64,000 bases of DNA, taken from NCBI RefSeq assembly GCF_003352165.1, contig NZ_CP029176.1, positions 3,727,501 through 3,791,500 of the forward strand, read 5' to 3'. This stretch comes from Acidibrevibacterium fodinaquatile. Its GTDB lineage: Bacteria > Pseudomonadota > Alphaproteobacteria > Acetobacterales > Acetobacteraceae. Position 1 is the first letter of the stretch. Each line of letters begins with the position of its first letter. Made by a program: the position numbers and the translations under genes. Shown piece after piece: positions 49,772 through 58,187 of this stretch. The notes beneath the pieces were generated by a model, which searched no databases, was not told where the DNA came from, and saw only the letters and a list, made by a program, of their open reading frames with translations.

Positions 49772-50154
49772 CGGACGCGGTGGTGGTGGCTGGCCTCGGC
49801 TGCCGGCGCGGGGTCGCGCTCGCGGCGGTTCTGGCGATCTTGCGCGATGCCGAGGCCGCTTCCGGCGCGCGCCCGACCCGGCTTGCCATCCCCGATTTCA
49901 AGCGCGAGGAAGCCGCCTTCGCCGCCGCTGCCACCGCACTCGGCCTGCCGCTTTGCCTGATCGGGGAGAATGCCCTCGCGGGCGCGCAGGAGGAGACGCA
50001 AACTCAGTCGGACGCGGCGCGGCGGGCAACCGGGTTCGCCGCCATCGCCGAGGCGGCGGCGTTAGCGGCGCTCGCCCCGGGGGCGCGGCTCATCCTCCCC
50101 CGCATCACCGGCGAAGGCGTCACCTGCGCGCTTGCCGAAGGCGTCCCGCGATGA
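49768..50154 (+). CDS. cobE: CobE / CbiG C-terminal domain protein
   Basis: A 128-residue protein with the CbiG C-terminal/CobE fold signature ([20 protein letters not shown] at the start, [15 protein letters not shown]). CobE is needed in the aerobic pathway, probably in handling ring-contracted intermediates, but its reaction is not established. The GTG at 49768 overlaps the cobL stop as GTGA; an in-frame ATG at 49750 is an alternative. Confidence 0.88.
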   Translation: MTDAVVVAGLGCRRGVALAAVLAILRDAEAASGARPTRLAIPDFKREEAAFAAAATALGLPLCLIGENALAGAQEETQTQSDAARRATGFAAIAEAAALAALAPGARLILPRITGEGVTCALAEGVPR

Positions 50155-50909
50155 CGGTGCATTTCATCGGCGCGGGGCCTGGGGCGGCCGATCTCATCAC
50201 CCTCCGCGGCCGCGATCTGCTCGGCCGTTGCCGGGTCTGTCTTTACGCCGGCTCGCTGGTTGCCCCTGAGATTCTGGCGTTCTGCCCGCCGGGGGCGCGC
50301 CTCGTCGATACCGCGCCGCTGTCGCTCGATGCCATCGAGCGCGAGTTTCTTGCGGCCCACGCGCATGGTGAGGATGTCGCGCGGCTGCACTCGGGCGATC
50401 TCGCGGTCTATAGCGCGGTCGCCGAGCAGATCAGGCGTCTTGGCCGCCACGGTATTCCCTATACGCTGACCCCGGGGGTTCCCGCCTTCGCCGCCGCCGC
50501 CGCCGCGATCGGGCGCGAATTGACACTGCCCGAGCGCGCGCAGAGCGTGGTGCTGACGCGGATTTCCGGCCGCGCCTCGAAAATGCCGGCGCGCGAACGC
50601 CTGAGCGCCTTTGCCGCGACCGGGGCGACGCTTGCCATCCATCTCGCGATCCAGGCGCTGGCGCGGGTGGTTGGCGAGCTTATGCCGGTTTTCGGCGCGG
50701 ATTGTCCGGTTGCGGTCGTTGCCCGGGCGAGTTGGCCGGATCAGCGCATCGTCTGGGGCCGGCTCGGCGATATCGAGGCGCGCCTGGCCGCCGACCCGAT
50801 TGGGCGGAGCGCCCTGATCCTGGTCGGGCCGGCGCTGGCGGAAGAGGATTTCGCCGAAAGCGCGCTCTATGACGCCGCTTACGTGCGCCGGTTCCGCGGG
50901 GCGCCATGA
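50151..50909 (+). CDS. cobM: Precorrin-4 C11-methyltransferase
   Basis: A 252-residue tetrapyrrole methylase. It has [63 protein letters not shown] and [11 protein letters not shown], the standard CobM/CbiF set. It methylates precorrin-4 at C11. It overlaps cobE at its start and convergent cbiD by 31 bases at its end. Confidence 0.96.
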   Translation: MTVHFIGAGPGAADLITLRGRDLLGRCRVCLYAGSLVAPEILAFCPPGARLVDTAPLSLDAIEREFLAAHAHGEDVARLHSGDLAVYSAVAEQIRRLGRHGIPYTLTPGVPAFAAAAAAIGRELTLPERAQSVVLTRISGRASKMPARERLSAFAATGATLAIHLAIQALARVVGELMPVFGADCPVAVVARASWPDQRIVWGRLGDIEARLAADPIGRSALILVGPALAEEDFAESALYDAAYVRRFRGAP

Positions 50910-51997
50910 ACCGGGGCAAAGGGCGCGCGGCCGCGGAGATCGCCGCCGCGATCGAAAACCAGAATTTCGAGCGCGATGCCGCTGCCTGCCAGCACATCGG
51001 CCGCAACCGTCCAGGCGGCGCCGGCGATGGCATCGGCGAGCGCGAAGCCGGCATCGCGCGCGAGCGTTTCGGCATGGAGCGCGGTTTCGGCGCGCGCGAT
51101 GGCATCGGCAAGCGGCGCTGGCGCGCCGGCACGTTCGGCGAGGGTCGCCAGCGCGGCGAAATCGACCAAGCCGCGCTTGGCGTGGAGATCGAGCCTTCCT
51201 TGGCCGAGCTTGGTGAGCTTCGCAATGCCGCCGGCGATCGAGAGCCGCGGCACCGGGTGCTGGCGGAGATATTTCAGCATCCCGCCAACGAAATCGCCCA
51301 TGTCGATCAGGGCCGTCTCGGGGAGGCCGTGCAGCCGCCGCACCGCCGCTTCCGAGGTTCGCCCGGTGGCGCCGGCGATATGGGTGAGCCCGGCGGCGCG
51401 GGCGACGTCGATGCCGCGCTGGATGCTGGCGATCCAGGCGGCGCAGGAATAGGGGATGACGATCCCGGTGGTGCCGAGCACCGAAAGCCCGCCCTGGATG
51501 CCAAGCCGCGGGTTCAGCGTCTTTTCGGCGAGCTTCTCGCCGTTTTCGATGGCGATCTCGACGACGACATCGCCGGCCGCGCCGTGGCTTGTGGCGATTT
51601 CGCCGATCGCGGCGCGGATCATCTGGCGCGGCACCGGGTTGATCGCCGGCTCGCCAGGCGGGATCGGCAGGCCCGGGCGGGTGACCGTGCCAACCCCGGG
51701 GCCGGCGCGAAAGACAACGCCGGCGCCGGCTGGCGCGGGCGAAACGCGGACCCGGATCAGCGCGCCATGGGTGATATCGGGGTCGTCGCCAGCGTCCTTG
51801 ACCACGCCGGCGGTCGCGAAATCGGCGCCGTGCGCGGTTTCGGCGAGGGCGAAGGCCGCTTCGCCGCCGCCGGGCAGGGTGATGGTGACGGGGTCGGGGA
51901 AGGCACCGGCGAGCAACGCCGCATAGGCCGCCTTGGCCGCGGCGGTGGCGCAAGCGCCGGTGGTCCAGCCCCGGCGGAGCGGGCGGGCATCGTTCAC
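50879..51997 (-). CDS. cbiD: CbiD, C1-methyltransferase of corrin synthesis
   Basis: A 372-residue CbiD, with [17 protein letters not shown] near the start and the [29 protein letters not shown] and [12 protein letters not shown] motifs. In the anaerobic route it methylates cobalt-precorrin-5B at C1; here it stands in for CobF, which is not seen. The GTG at 51997 is the best start; the frame runs on through a repeat element to 52144, which cannot be real N-terminus. It is on the opposite strand to cobM and cobB. Confidence 0.9.
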   Translation of the reverse strand: MNDARPLRRGWTTGACATAAAKAAYAALLAGAFPDPVTITLPGGGEAAFALAETAHGADFATAGVVKDAGDDPDITHGALIRVRVSPAPAGAGVVFRAGPGVGTVTRPGLPIPPGEPAINPVPRQMIRAAIGEIATSHGAAGDVVVEIAIENGEKLAEKTLNPRLGIQGGLSVLGTTGIVIPYSCAAWIASIQRGIDVARAAGLTHIAGATGRTSEAAVRRLHGLPETALIDMGDFVGGMLKYLRQHPVPRLSIAGGIAKLTKLGQGRLDLHAKRGLVDFAALATLAERAGAPAPLADAIARAETALHAETLARDAGFALADAIAGAAWTVAADVLAGSGIALEILVFDRGGDLRGRAPFAPVHGAPRNRRT

Positions 51998-52061
51998 GCC
52001 ACTCGCTATATCGCGCACTGCGCCTGGGTGCCAGAGATAGGGGTTTTTATCAGAAGAAATC

Positions 52062-52179
52062 GTTCTTTTTTGAAAAAAAGAACCAAAAAACTTTTGTTCG
52101 TTGGCAGAGCGGTCGACGCGCGTCCCCGCAAAAATAACGGACAAAAGTCTTTTTGCTTCTTTTTCTTCAGAAAAAGAAG
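52062..52179 (-). repeat. Inverted-repeat element, full copy F
   Basis: A reversed full copy: right-end hairpin (52062-52083), centre without the GC palindrome, left-end hairpin (CTTCTTTTTC/GAAAAAGAAG, 52156-52179). It occupies most of the 206-base gap between the divergent cbiD and cobB starts, where the cbiD promoter must be. Confidence 0.9.
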
Positions 52180-52203
52180 ATCCTTTCTTTTGTCTTCACT
52201 GCC

Positions 52204-53517
52204 ATGAGCGCACGCGGGCTGATCATCGCCGCGCCATCCTCGGGCGCTGGCAAGACGACGCTGACGCTGGCGGTTCTGGCGGCGCTGGCGCGGCGCGGGG
52301 TGCGGGTGCGGGCCGCGAAAGCGGGGCCGGATTACATCGATCCCGCTTTTCATGCCGCTGTGACCGGCCAGCCCGCGTTCAATCTCGATAGCTGGGCGAT
52401 GGCGCCGGCGCTGCTCGCGGGCCTCCTCGCCGCGGCCGGCGAGGGAGCTGATCTCCTGGTGATCGAGGCGGCGATGGGGTTGTTTGACGGCGCCAGCGGC
52501 GGCGCCGGCGCGGGCGCGGCGCTTGCGGCGCGGTTCGGTCTTCCGGTGATCCTGGTCCAGGATGTGACTGGCCAGGCGCAGTCCGCCGCCGCGGTCGCCG
52601 CTGGTTTTGCCCGCTTTGCCGCGGACGTCACGCTTGCCGGGGTGATTTTGAACCGGGTCGCGAGTGCCCGCCATCGCGATCTCATTCTCCCCGCCATGGC
52701 GGCGGTCGGGATCCCGGTTTTTGGTGCTTTTCCGCGCGATAAGGAAGTTTCGCTGCCGGCTCGCCATCTCGGCCTGGTGCAAGCCGGCGAACATCCCGAT
52801 CTCGAGGGCCGCATCGCCGCGCTCGCCGATATCGCCGAGCGGGCACTCGATGGCGACGCCATCCTGGCCGCAGCGCGCCCGCTGCCCGCGCTTTCTCTGC
52901 CTCTCCGGCCAGCCCTGCCGCCGCCTGGCCAGCGCATCGCGTTGGCCCAGGATCGCGCGTTCAGCTTCGTCTATCCCCATCTTCTTGCCGGCTGGCGGGC
53001 GCAGGGGGCGGAAATCCTGCCCTTTTCCCCCCTCAAGGACGAGCCGCCGCCGCCTGCCGCCGATGTCTGCTGGCTTCCCGGCGGCTATCCCGAACTCCAT
53101 ACCGCAACCCTTGCCGCAGCCGCCCGGTTTCGCGCCAGCATGGCGCGTTTCGCCGAGACCCGCCCGATCCATGGCGAATGTGGCGGCTATATGGTGCTCG
53201 GGCAATATCTCGAAGACCAGGACGGGGTGCGCCATCCGATGCTCGGCCTGCTCGGACATGGCACGAGTTTCGCCGGCCGGCGTCTGGTGCTCGGCTATCG
53301 CCGCGCCGTGCTCGGGGGCACCTCCGTGCTCGGGCCGCGCGGGGCGGTGCTTCGTGGGCACGAATTCCACTATGCGAGCGCCATCGACTCGGGCATCGAT
53401 CCGCCGCTCGCGACCCTGTCCGACGCGGCGGGCGAGAGTCTCGGCCCGGCCGGCGGCCGGCGCGGGCGGGTCAGCGGCGGATTTTTTCACGTCATCGCGC
53501 AAGAGGAGACCTCATGA
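52204..53517 (+). CDS. cobB: Hydrogenobyrinic acid a,c-diamide synthase
   Basis: A 437-residue glutamine amidotransferase (CobB/CbiA) that amidates the a and c side chains before cobalt insertion. The N-terminal P-loop APSSGAGKTTLTLA, GPDYIDPAFH and the C-terminal glutaminase nucleophile in HGECGGYMVLG are present. The start at 52204 lies 24 bases after repeat copy F. It overlaps cobT as ATGA. Confidence 0.96.
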   Translation: MSARGLIIAAPSSGAGKTTLTLAVLAALARRGVRVRAAKAGPDYIDPAFHAAVTGQPAFNLDSWAMAPALLAGLLAAAGEGADLLVIEAAMGLFDGASGGAGAGAALAARFGLPVILVQDVTGQAQSAAAVAAGFARFAADVTLAGVILNRVASARHRDLILPAMAAVGIPVFGAFPRDKEVSLPARHLGLVQAGEHPDLEGRIAALADIAERALDGDAILAAARPLPALSLPLRPALPPPGQRIALAQDRAFSFVYPHLLAGWRAQGAEILPFSPLKDEPPPPAADVCWLPGGYPELHTATLAAAARFRASMARFAETRPIHGECGGYMVLGQYLEDQDGVRHPMLGLLGHGTSFAGRRLVLGYRRAVLGGTSVLGPRGAVLRGHEFHYASAIDSGIDPPLATLSDAAGESLGPAGGRRGRVSGGFFHVIAQEETS

Positions 53518-54530
53518 CCGCACACAACAGTATCGCGGCGCTTCGCGCCCGCATCCACGATCTCCGCCCCGGCAATGACGCCGCCGAGACCGAGGCGCGG
53601 GCGCGCCAGGAGATTTTGACCAAGCCGCCGGGCAGTCTCGGGCGGCTGGAGGAGATCGCGTGCTGGCTCGCGCGCTGGCAGGGGCGCGCCATGCCACGCC
53701 TCGAGCGCGTTGACATTCTCATTTTCGCCGGCAATCACGGCGTCGTCGCCGAAGGGGTCGCGGCCTATCCCGCCGCGGTGACGGCGCAGATGGTGGCGAA
53801 TTTTGCAGCCAAGGGCGCCGCGATCAATCAGTTGGCCGAGGTCGCCGGCGCCGAACTTCGCGTCTTTCCCCTCTCTCTCGAGACGCCGACGGCGAACTTC
53901 GTCCACGCGCCGGCGATGGACGAGGCGGAATTTCTTGCCGCCGTCGGCGCCGGGATGGCGGCGGTCGCCCCGGACGCCGATTTGATCTGTCTTGGCGAGA
54001 TGGGGATCGGCAATACCACCGCCGCCGCCGCGATCGCCGCCGCTCTGCTCGGCGGTGGCGGCGCGCGCTGGGCCGGGCGTGGCGCCGGTGTCGATGAAGC
54101 GGGGCTGGCGCGAAAGCGCGCCGCGATCGACGCAGCACTCGCCCGCCATGCCGGCGATCTCGGCGATCCGCTGGCGGTGGCGCGCACGCTGGGCGGGCGC
54201 GAACTCGCGGCCATTCTCGGCGCGGTGCTGGCGGCGCGGGCGCATGGCGTGCCGGTGCTGCTCGACGGCTTCGTCGTCACCGCCGCCGCGGCGCCACTCG
54301 CCCGCCTCAATCCGCGCGCCCTCGATCACGCGTTGGTTGCCCACGCCTCCGCCGAGGCCGGGCATCGGCTGCTGGTCGAGGCTTTGGGGCAACGGCCGCT
54401 GCTCGATTTCGGCATGCGGCTCGGCGAGGGATCGGGCGCGGCGCTCGCGGTGCCGCTGCTCCGCGCCGCTTGCGCCTGCCATGCCGGCATGGCGACCTTC
54501 GCCGAGGCGGGCGTTGCCGACAAAATCTGA
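53514..54530 (+). CDS. cobT: Nicotinate-nucleotide:DMB phosphoribosyltransferase
   Basis: A 338-residue CobT (CobU of Pseudomonas denitrificans) that makes alpha-ribazole phosphate for the lower ligand. It has KPPGSLGRLEEIACWLARWQ, FAGNHGVVAEGVAAYP, GEMGIGNTTAAAAIAAAL and the catalytic glutamate region LDFGMRLGEGSGAALA. GAGGAG precedes the ATG. It is not the chelatase subunit that shares the name. Confidence 0.96.
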   Translation: MTAHNSIAALRARIHDLRPGNDAAETEARARQEILTKPPGSLGRLEEIACWLARWQGRAMPRLERVDILIFAGNHGVVAEGVAAYPAAVTAQMVANFAAKGAAINQLAEVAGAELRVFPLSLETPTANFVHAPAMDEAEFLAAVGAGMAAVAPDADLICLGEMGIGNTTAAAAIAAALLGGGGARWAGRGAGVDEAGLARKRAAIDAALARHAGDLGDPLAVARTLGGRELAAILGAVLAARAHGVPVLLDGFVVTAAAAPLARLNPRALDHALVAHASAEAGHRLLVEALGQRPLLDFGMRLGEGSGAALAVPLLRAACACHAGMATFAEAGVADKI

Positions 54531-55269
54531 CCTGATCGGCGATTTCCGAACGGCGCTCGCCATGCTCTCGCGGCTTCCGGCCGGCGGCGGGGCGGTGACG
54601 CCGCGCATCGCCTGGGCGTTTCCGCCGGTCGGCGCGCTGCTCGGGGCGATCGGGGGTCTCGCATACGTGCTCGCCGCCGCCCTGCATCTGCCGCCATGGC
54701 TCGCCGCGTTCTGGGCGCTGGCGGCGGAGATCGGGGTTGCCGGCGGCCTGCACGAAGATGGGCTCGCCGATAGCGCCGATGCGCTCGGGGCCGAAGCGAG
54801 CCCCGCGCGCCGGCTCGAAATCCTGCGTGATTCGCGGATCGGTGTCTTCGGCGCGCTGGCGTTGATCTTGGCGCTCGGTATTCGCGCGAGCGCGATCGCG
54901 GCGATTGCGGCGATGGGGGGGGCGGGCGCGGTTCTGGCCGCGATGATGGTGGCCGGCGCGAGCGCGCGCGCGGCGATGATCGGGGTTCCCTTCCTGCTCG
55001 CCCCGGCGCGGCGGGACGGGCTCGGCGCTGGGCTCGGCCGGCTGCCGGCGGGGGCGAGCCTTGTCGGGGTCGGGCTCGCCGGCGCGCTCGCGCTCACGCT
55101 GCTCGGGCCGGGGCGGGCGCTTGGCGTTGCGCTCATCGCGGGGTTGGCGCTCTTCGTCGTCGCCGGGCTCGCGGCGCGGCGGCTCGGCGGTTATACGGGA
55201 GATATTTATGGGGCGGTCGCGGCGGTCGCGGCCTGCTGCGTGCTCAGCCTGCTTGCCGCGGTCGGATGA
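54514..55269 (+). CDS. cobS: Cobalamin synthase (adenosylcobinamide-GDP ribazoletransferase)
   Basis: A membrane enzyme of about 251 residues (CobV of Pseudomonas denitrificans) that joins adenosylcobinamide-GDP with alpha-ribazole. It has the LSRLPAGGG N-terminal motif, GGLHEDGLADSADALG, RDSRIGVFGALAL and the C-terminal GGYTGDIYGA. No ATG fits; a TTG at 54514 preceded by GAGGCGG and overlapping cobT is the best start. Confidence 0.92.
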   Translation: MPTKSDLIGDFRTALAMLSRLPAGGGAVTPRIAWAFPPVGALLGAIGGLAYVLAAALHLPPWLAAFWALAAEIGVAGGLHEDGLADSADALGAEASPARRLEILRDSRIGVFGALALILALGIRASAIAAIAAMGGAGAVLAAMMVAGASARAAMIGVPFLLAPARRDGLGAGLGRLPAGASLVGVGLAGALALTLLGPGRALGVALIAGLALFVVAGLAARRLGGYTGDIYGAVAAVAACCVLSLLAAVG

Positions 55270-55853
55270 GGGAAGAAAGAATGGTCTTTTGTGAAAAAAA
55301 GAGCCAAAAAACTTTGCCGAAAAAAACCCGTCTCGGGCGGCGATTGGCCGCCCTGCCGCTGCTTGCACTCCTCGCCGCCTGCGCGACCCAAGCGCCACCG
55401 CCGGCCGCGCCGCGCGCGAGCGCTATCGCGTGGCGGTTCGACGCGACACCCGAGCGCTGCACCGCGCGCGCCGCCTTTCCGGAGGAGGAGGATGATCCCG
55501 CCGCCCTCACCCTGGTCGCCGAGCGCGGCGGCGGCATGAGCTTCACCTTCTCGAACACCGCGCACCCGCTGGCGCCGCGCCCGCCGGGCCTGGCGGCGAC
55601 GCTGCATTTCGCCGCAACCGACGGCGGTGGCTGGACGATCCCAGCCGCCCTCGAGGCGCCGCGCGTCGTCGACACCGAATTGCCGCTGAACGAAACGACG
55701 CTGGCCGAGGCGCGAACCCTGCTCGCCGGTGGCACGCTGATCGCGAGCGGCCATGTGCGCGGCCTGCCGGCGCTGGCGCTGCCCCCGGCGGGGGATGGCG
55801 GCGCCAAATTCCTCACCTGCGCCGCGCGTTTTGCCGGGCTTGCGCCGGAGTAG
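55266..55853 (+). CDS. Predicted lipoprotein with repeat-derived N-terminus
   Basis: A 195-residue protein of unknown family. A long basic n-region leads to the lipobox LLALLAAC (Cys about 39), followed by a Pro/Ala linker and a beta-rich domain. The start overlaps the cobS stop as ATGA (55266); a second ATG at 55281 is possible. Codons about 6-17 (VFCEKKSQKT) are translated from degenerate repeat copy G, so part of the signal peptide seems to have been recruited from a repeat. Confidence 0.7.
   Translation: MREERMVFCEKKSQKTLPKKTRLGRRLAALPLLALLAACATQAPPPAAPRASAIAWRFDATPERCTARAAFPEEEDDPAALTLVAERGGGMSFTFSNTAHPLAPRPPGLAATLHFAATDGGGWTIPAALEAPRVVDTELPLNETTLAEARTLLAGGTLIASGHVRGLPALALPPAGDGGAKFLTCAARFAGLAPE
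55283..55319 (-). repeat. Inverted-repeat element, degenerate half copy G
   Basis: A right-end hairpin in minus orientation with substitutions (GGTCTTTTGTG then AAAAAAAGAGCC, followed by AAAAAACTTT). It lies within the 5' end of the lipoprotein gene. Confidence 0.65.
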
Positions 55854-55979
55854 TAGAATTCCACGACGCCTTACCGGCCGTGACGATGGCGCCGGCGGGG
55901 GCGCGGGTTGGGGGCTCAGTTGGGGGCGCTGACCTGTGCTGCGCCGCCGCATCAAGCAACGCACCGGACCCGCATCCCG

Positions 55980-56675
55980 TCACGCAAGCCGCGCCAGCGC
56001 CGCGCCATCGAGCGCGCCGGCATGGAGCGCGCTTGCAACCAAAACCCCGGCAATCCCCGCCGCCGCCAGATGCGCGAGATCGGCGGCATCACGCACCCCG
56101 CCGGCGGCATAAACCGCCCGCCCCTCGGCCCGCGCCGTGATCTCCGCAAGCCGCGCGAAATCCGGCCCCGCGCCCCCGCCGACGCGCGCCAGCGTCATCG
56201 CGATCACCCGCGCCGGCCAGTGCGAAACCTCCGCGAGAAGGGAGGGCGGGCCCCAAAAATCCTCGCCCCGAAAATCGAGCGACAGCACCACCCGCGGCTC
56301 GCGCGCCAGCGCCGTAAGCACGGAGAGGTCGGCCTGTGACTCGCTCCCGAGCACCAAAACACCCGGATGGCGGGCCAGCCAGCCGCGCGCCGCCGCCACT
56401 GTCGCCGCGCCATTATCGACCCAGAATTCGACCGACGGGAACCGCGCCGCCAGATCCGCGAGCACCGCCTCATGCCCGCTGCCGCCGGCGATCGCATCGA
56501 GATCGGCGACATAGACTTTTCGGAACGGGAAAAGCCCGAGCAGGCCCGAAAGCACCGCCGCCGGCGCCGAACCCACGGCGAGCGGCGTCTCGATCGGGCG
56601 GTAAGCGGCGCGCTCGCCGCGCCGCGCATGGACCACCTCGCCGCCCTTGAGATCGATCACCGGGATCACCTCCAT
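55980..56675 (-). CDS. HisA/HisF-related TIM-barrel protein
   Basis: A 231-residue barrel that resembles HisA (EVIPVIDLKGGEVVHARRGERA at the start, YVADLDAI on strand 2 and a late phosphate-binding AAGGVRDAADL), but belongs to the hisA/hisF-related family found in methanogens and H4MPT-using methylotrophs rather than to histidine synthesis. No other his gene is nearby. Its reaction is unknown to me; a cofactor-synthesis role is inferred from its phyletic pattern and from the ASKHA protein gene about 1.5 kb away. Confidence 0.75.
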   Translation of the reverse strand: MEVIPVIDLKGGEVVHARRGERAAYRPIETPLAVGSAPAAVLSGLLGLFPFRKVYVADLDAIAGGSGHEAVLADLAARFPSVEFWVDNGAATVAAARGWLARHPGVLVLGSESQADLSVLTALAREPRVVLSLDFRGEDFWGPPSLLAEVSHWPARVIAMTLARVGGGAGPDFARLAEITARAEGRAVYAAGGVRDAADLAHLAAAGIAGVLVASALHAGALDGAALARLA

Positions 56676-56691
56676 CGCCGCCTCCTGCCCG

Positions 56692-58107
56692 CTATTCCGA
56701 GACGCTTTCGAGCGATTTTCTCTCCGCGTCCACCCCCAGCCGCGCCGCCGCCAGCGCCGCGAGCCCCATCAGCACCGCCGCCAGCCCATACCCCTCGGCG
56801 AGCGCGAACCGGCTCCCGCGCGCGATCAGCCGGCCATAGAGCGCAGGGCCGGCGACCCCGCCGATCAGGGTGCCGAGCGCGAAAAACAGCGCCAGCGCAA
56901 AGCCGCGCATCGCCAGCGGAAAAATCTCGCTGGTCGTGAGATAGGCGGCGGAAGCGGCGGCGGAGGCAAAAAAGAAGACCACCATCCAGCCCAGCGTCTG
57001 CGTCCAGGCGGAGAGCAGGCCGAAGAAAAACAGCAGCGTCACCACGAGCAAAAGCCCGCCGGCGGCGCCGAAACTCACCACCAGCATCCGCCGCCGCCCG
57101 AAACTGTCGAAAAACCGGCCGAGGATGAGCGGGCCGAGCAAGTTGCTCACGCAAAACGCCAGGAGATAATGGCCGGTCATGCGGTCGGCGACGCTGTAAA
57201 ATCGCGCCAGTACCAGCCCATAAGTGAAAAACACCGCGTTGAACAAAAACGCCTGCGCCGTCATCAAAGTGAGGGCGAGCGCGCTCCGCCGGCGATAGCG
57301 CCCGAGCAGAAGCGCAACGCGCCCCCGCCCCTCGCGCGATGCCGCGATGGGAGCGGCGCTGCGCGATGGCGGCGGCAGCGGGCGCCCGGTCCAGCGCTCG
57401 GCGGCGGCTTCCATCTCGCGCACCAGCGCCGCCGCCTTCGCCGCCTGCCCGTTTCGCGCGAGCCAGCGCGGGCTCTCCGGCACCGAGCGCCGCACCAGCA
57501 GCACCCCGAGCCCGAGCACGCCGCCGCTTGCGCAACCGATCCGCCAGCCGATCGTGATCGGAAACCAGCGCGTATCGAGAAGCACGATACTGAGCGCCGC
57601 CCCCAACGCCGCCCCCAGCCAATAACTGCCATTGACCGCGAGATTGATCCGCCCGCGCAGCCGCGCCGGCACCCATTCATCGACCGCCGAGTTGATCGCC
57701 GCGTATTCGCCGCCGATGCCGCCGCCGGTCACCGCGCGGGCGATGGCGAAGCTTTTGAAACCGATCGCAAGCCCGCTCGCCGCCATCCCGAGGAGCGAGA
57801 GACCGAGCGTCAGGTAAAAAATCCGCCGCCGACCGAAGCGGTCTGCGAGCATCCCGAACACAAGTGCCCCGAGCACCGCGCCGGCGACATAGGCGGAGGC
57901 GGAGAGCCCGATCTCCTGGGGCGTCAGCGCCAGGGTCTGGGTATATTGCAACGCCGGCGCGATCGCCCCGGTGATGGTCACCTGCAAGCCATCGAGCACC
58001 CAGCCGGCGCCGAGCGCGCCGACCAGAACCCAATGCCGCGGCGTCCAAGGCAGCCGGTCGAGCCGCGCCGGAATCCCGCCGCCGTCTTCGTCATCGTCCT
58101 GTGGCAT
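56692..58107 (-). CDS. MFS transporter, sugar/organic acid type
   Basis: A 471-residue major facilitator with 12 predicted helices. It has FGMLADRFGRRRIFYLT between helices 2 and 3, GGGIGGEYAAINSAVDEWVP (helix 4), SVPESPRWLARNGQ after helix 6 and ILGRFFDSFGRRRMLV in the second half, typical of the sugar-porter-like group. The substrate is unknown. GAGGAAA precedes the ATG at 58107. It lies upstream of the HisA-related gene with 16 bases between, so the two may be cotranscribed. Confidence 0.88.
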   Translation of the reverse strand: MPQDDDEDGGGIPARLDRLPWTPRHWVLVGALGAGWVLDGLQVTITGAIAPALQYTQTLALTPQEIGLSASAYVAGAVLGALVFGMLADRFGRRRIFYLTLGLSLLGMAASGLAIGFKSFAIARAVTGGGIGGEYAAINSAVDEWVPARLRGRINLAVNGSYWLGAALGAALSIVLLDTRWFPITIGWRIGCASGGVLGLGVLLVRRSVPESPRWLARNGQAAKAAALVREMEAAAERWTGRPLPPPSRSAAPIAASREGRGRVALLLGRYRRRSALALTLMTAQAFLFNAVFFTYGLVLARFYSVADRMTGHYLLAFCVSNLLGPLILGRFFDSFGRRRMLVVSFGAAGGLLLVVTLLFFFGLLSAWTQTLGWMVVFFFASAAASAAYLTTSEIFPLAMRGFALALFFALGTLIGGVAGPALYGRLIARGSRFALAEGYGLAAVLMGLAALAAARLGVDAERKSLESVSE

Positions 58108-58187
58108 GCGTTTCCTCGCTGATCTCTTGGCGTGAGCTTGGCACAAGACCGGCGCGCAGTGCATCCTCTCGCAACGGAGGGGGCGGC

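Noticed and set aside
50004-51953. A 649-codon minus-strand frame across cobM and cbiD
   Set aside because: Arginine-rich composition typical of a shadow frame; the cbiD and cobM frames carry all family motifs.
51998-52144. Extension of CbiD to an upstream ATG
   Set aside because: The added residues are repeat copy F sequence and CbiD proteins begin near the GTG at 51997.
55980-56675. Histidine-pathway hisA
   Set aside because: No other his genes are near and the sequence fits the hisA/hisF-related family better than true HisA.
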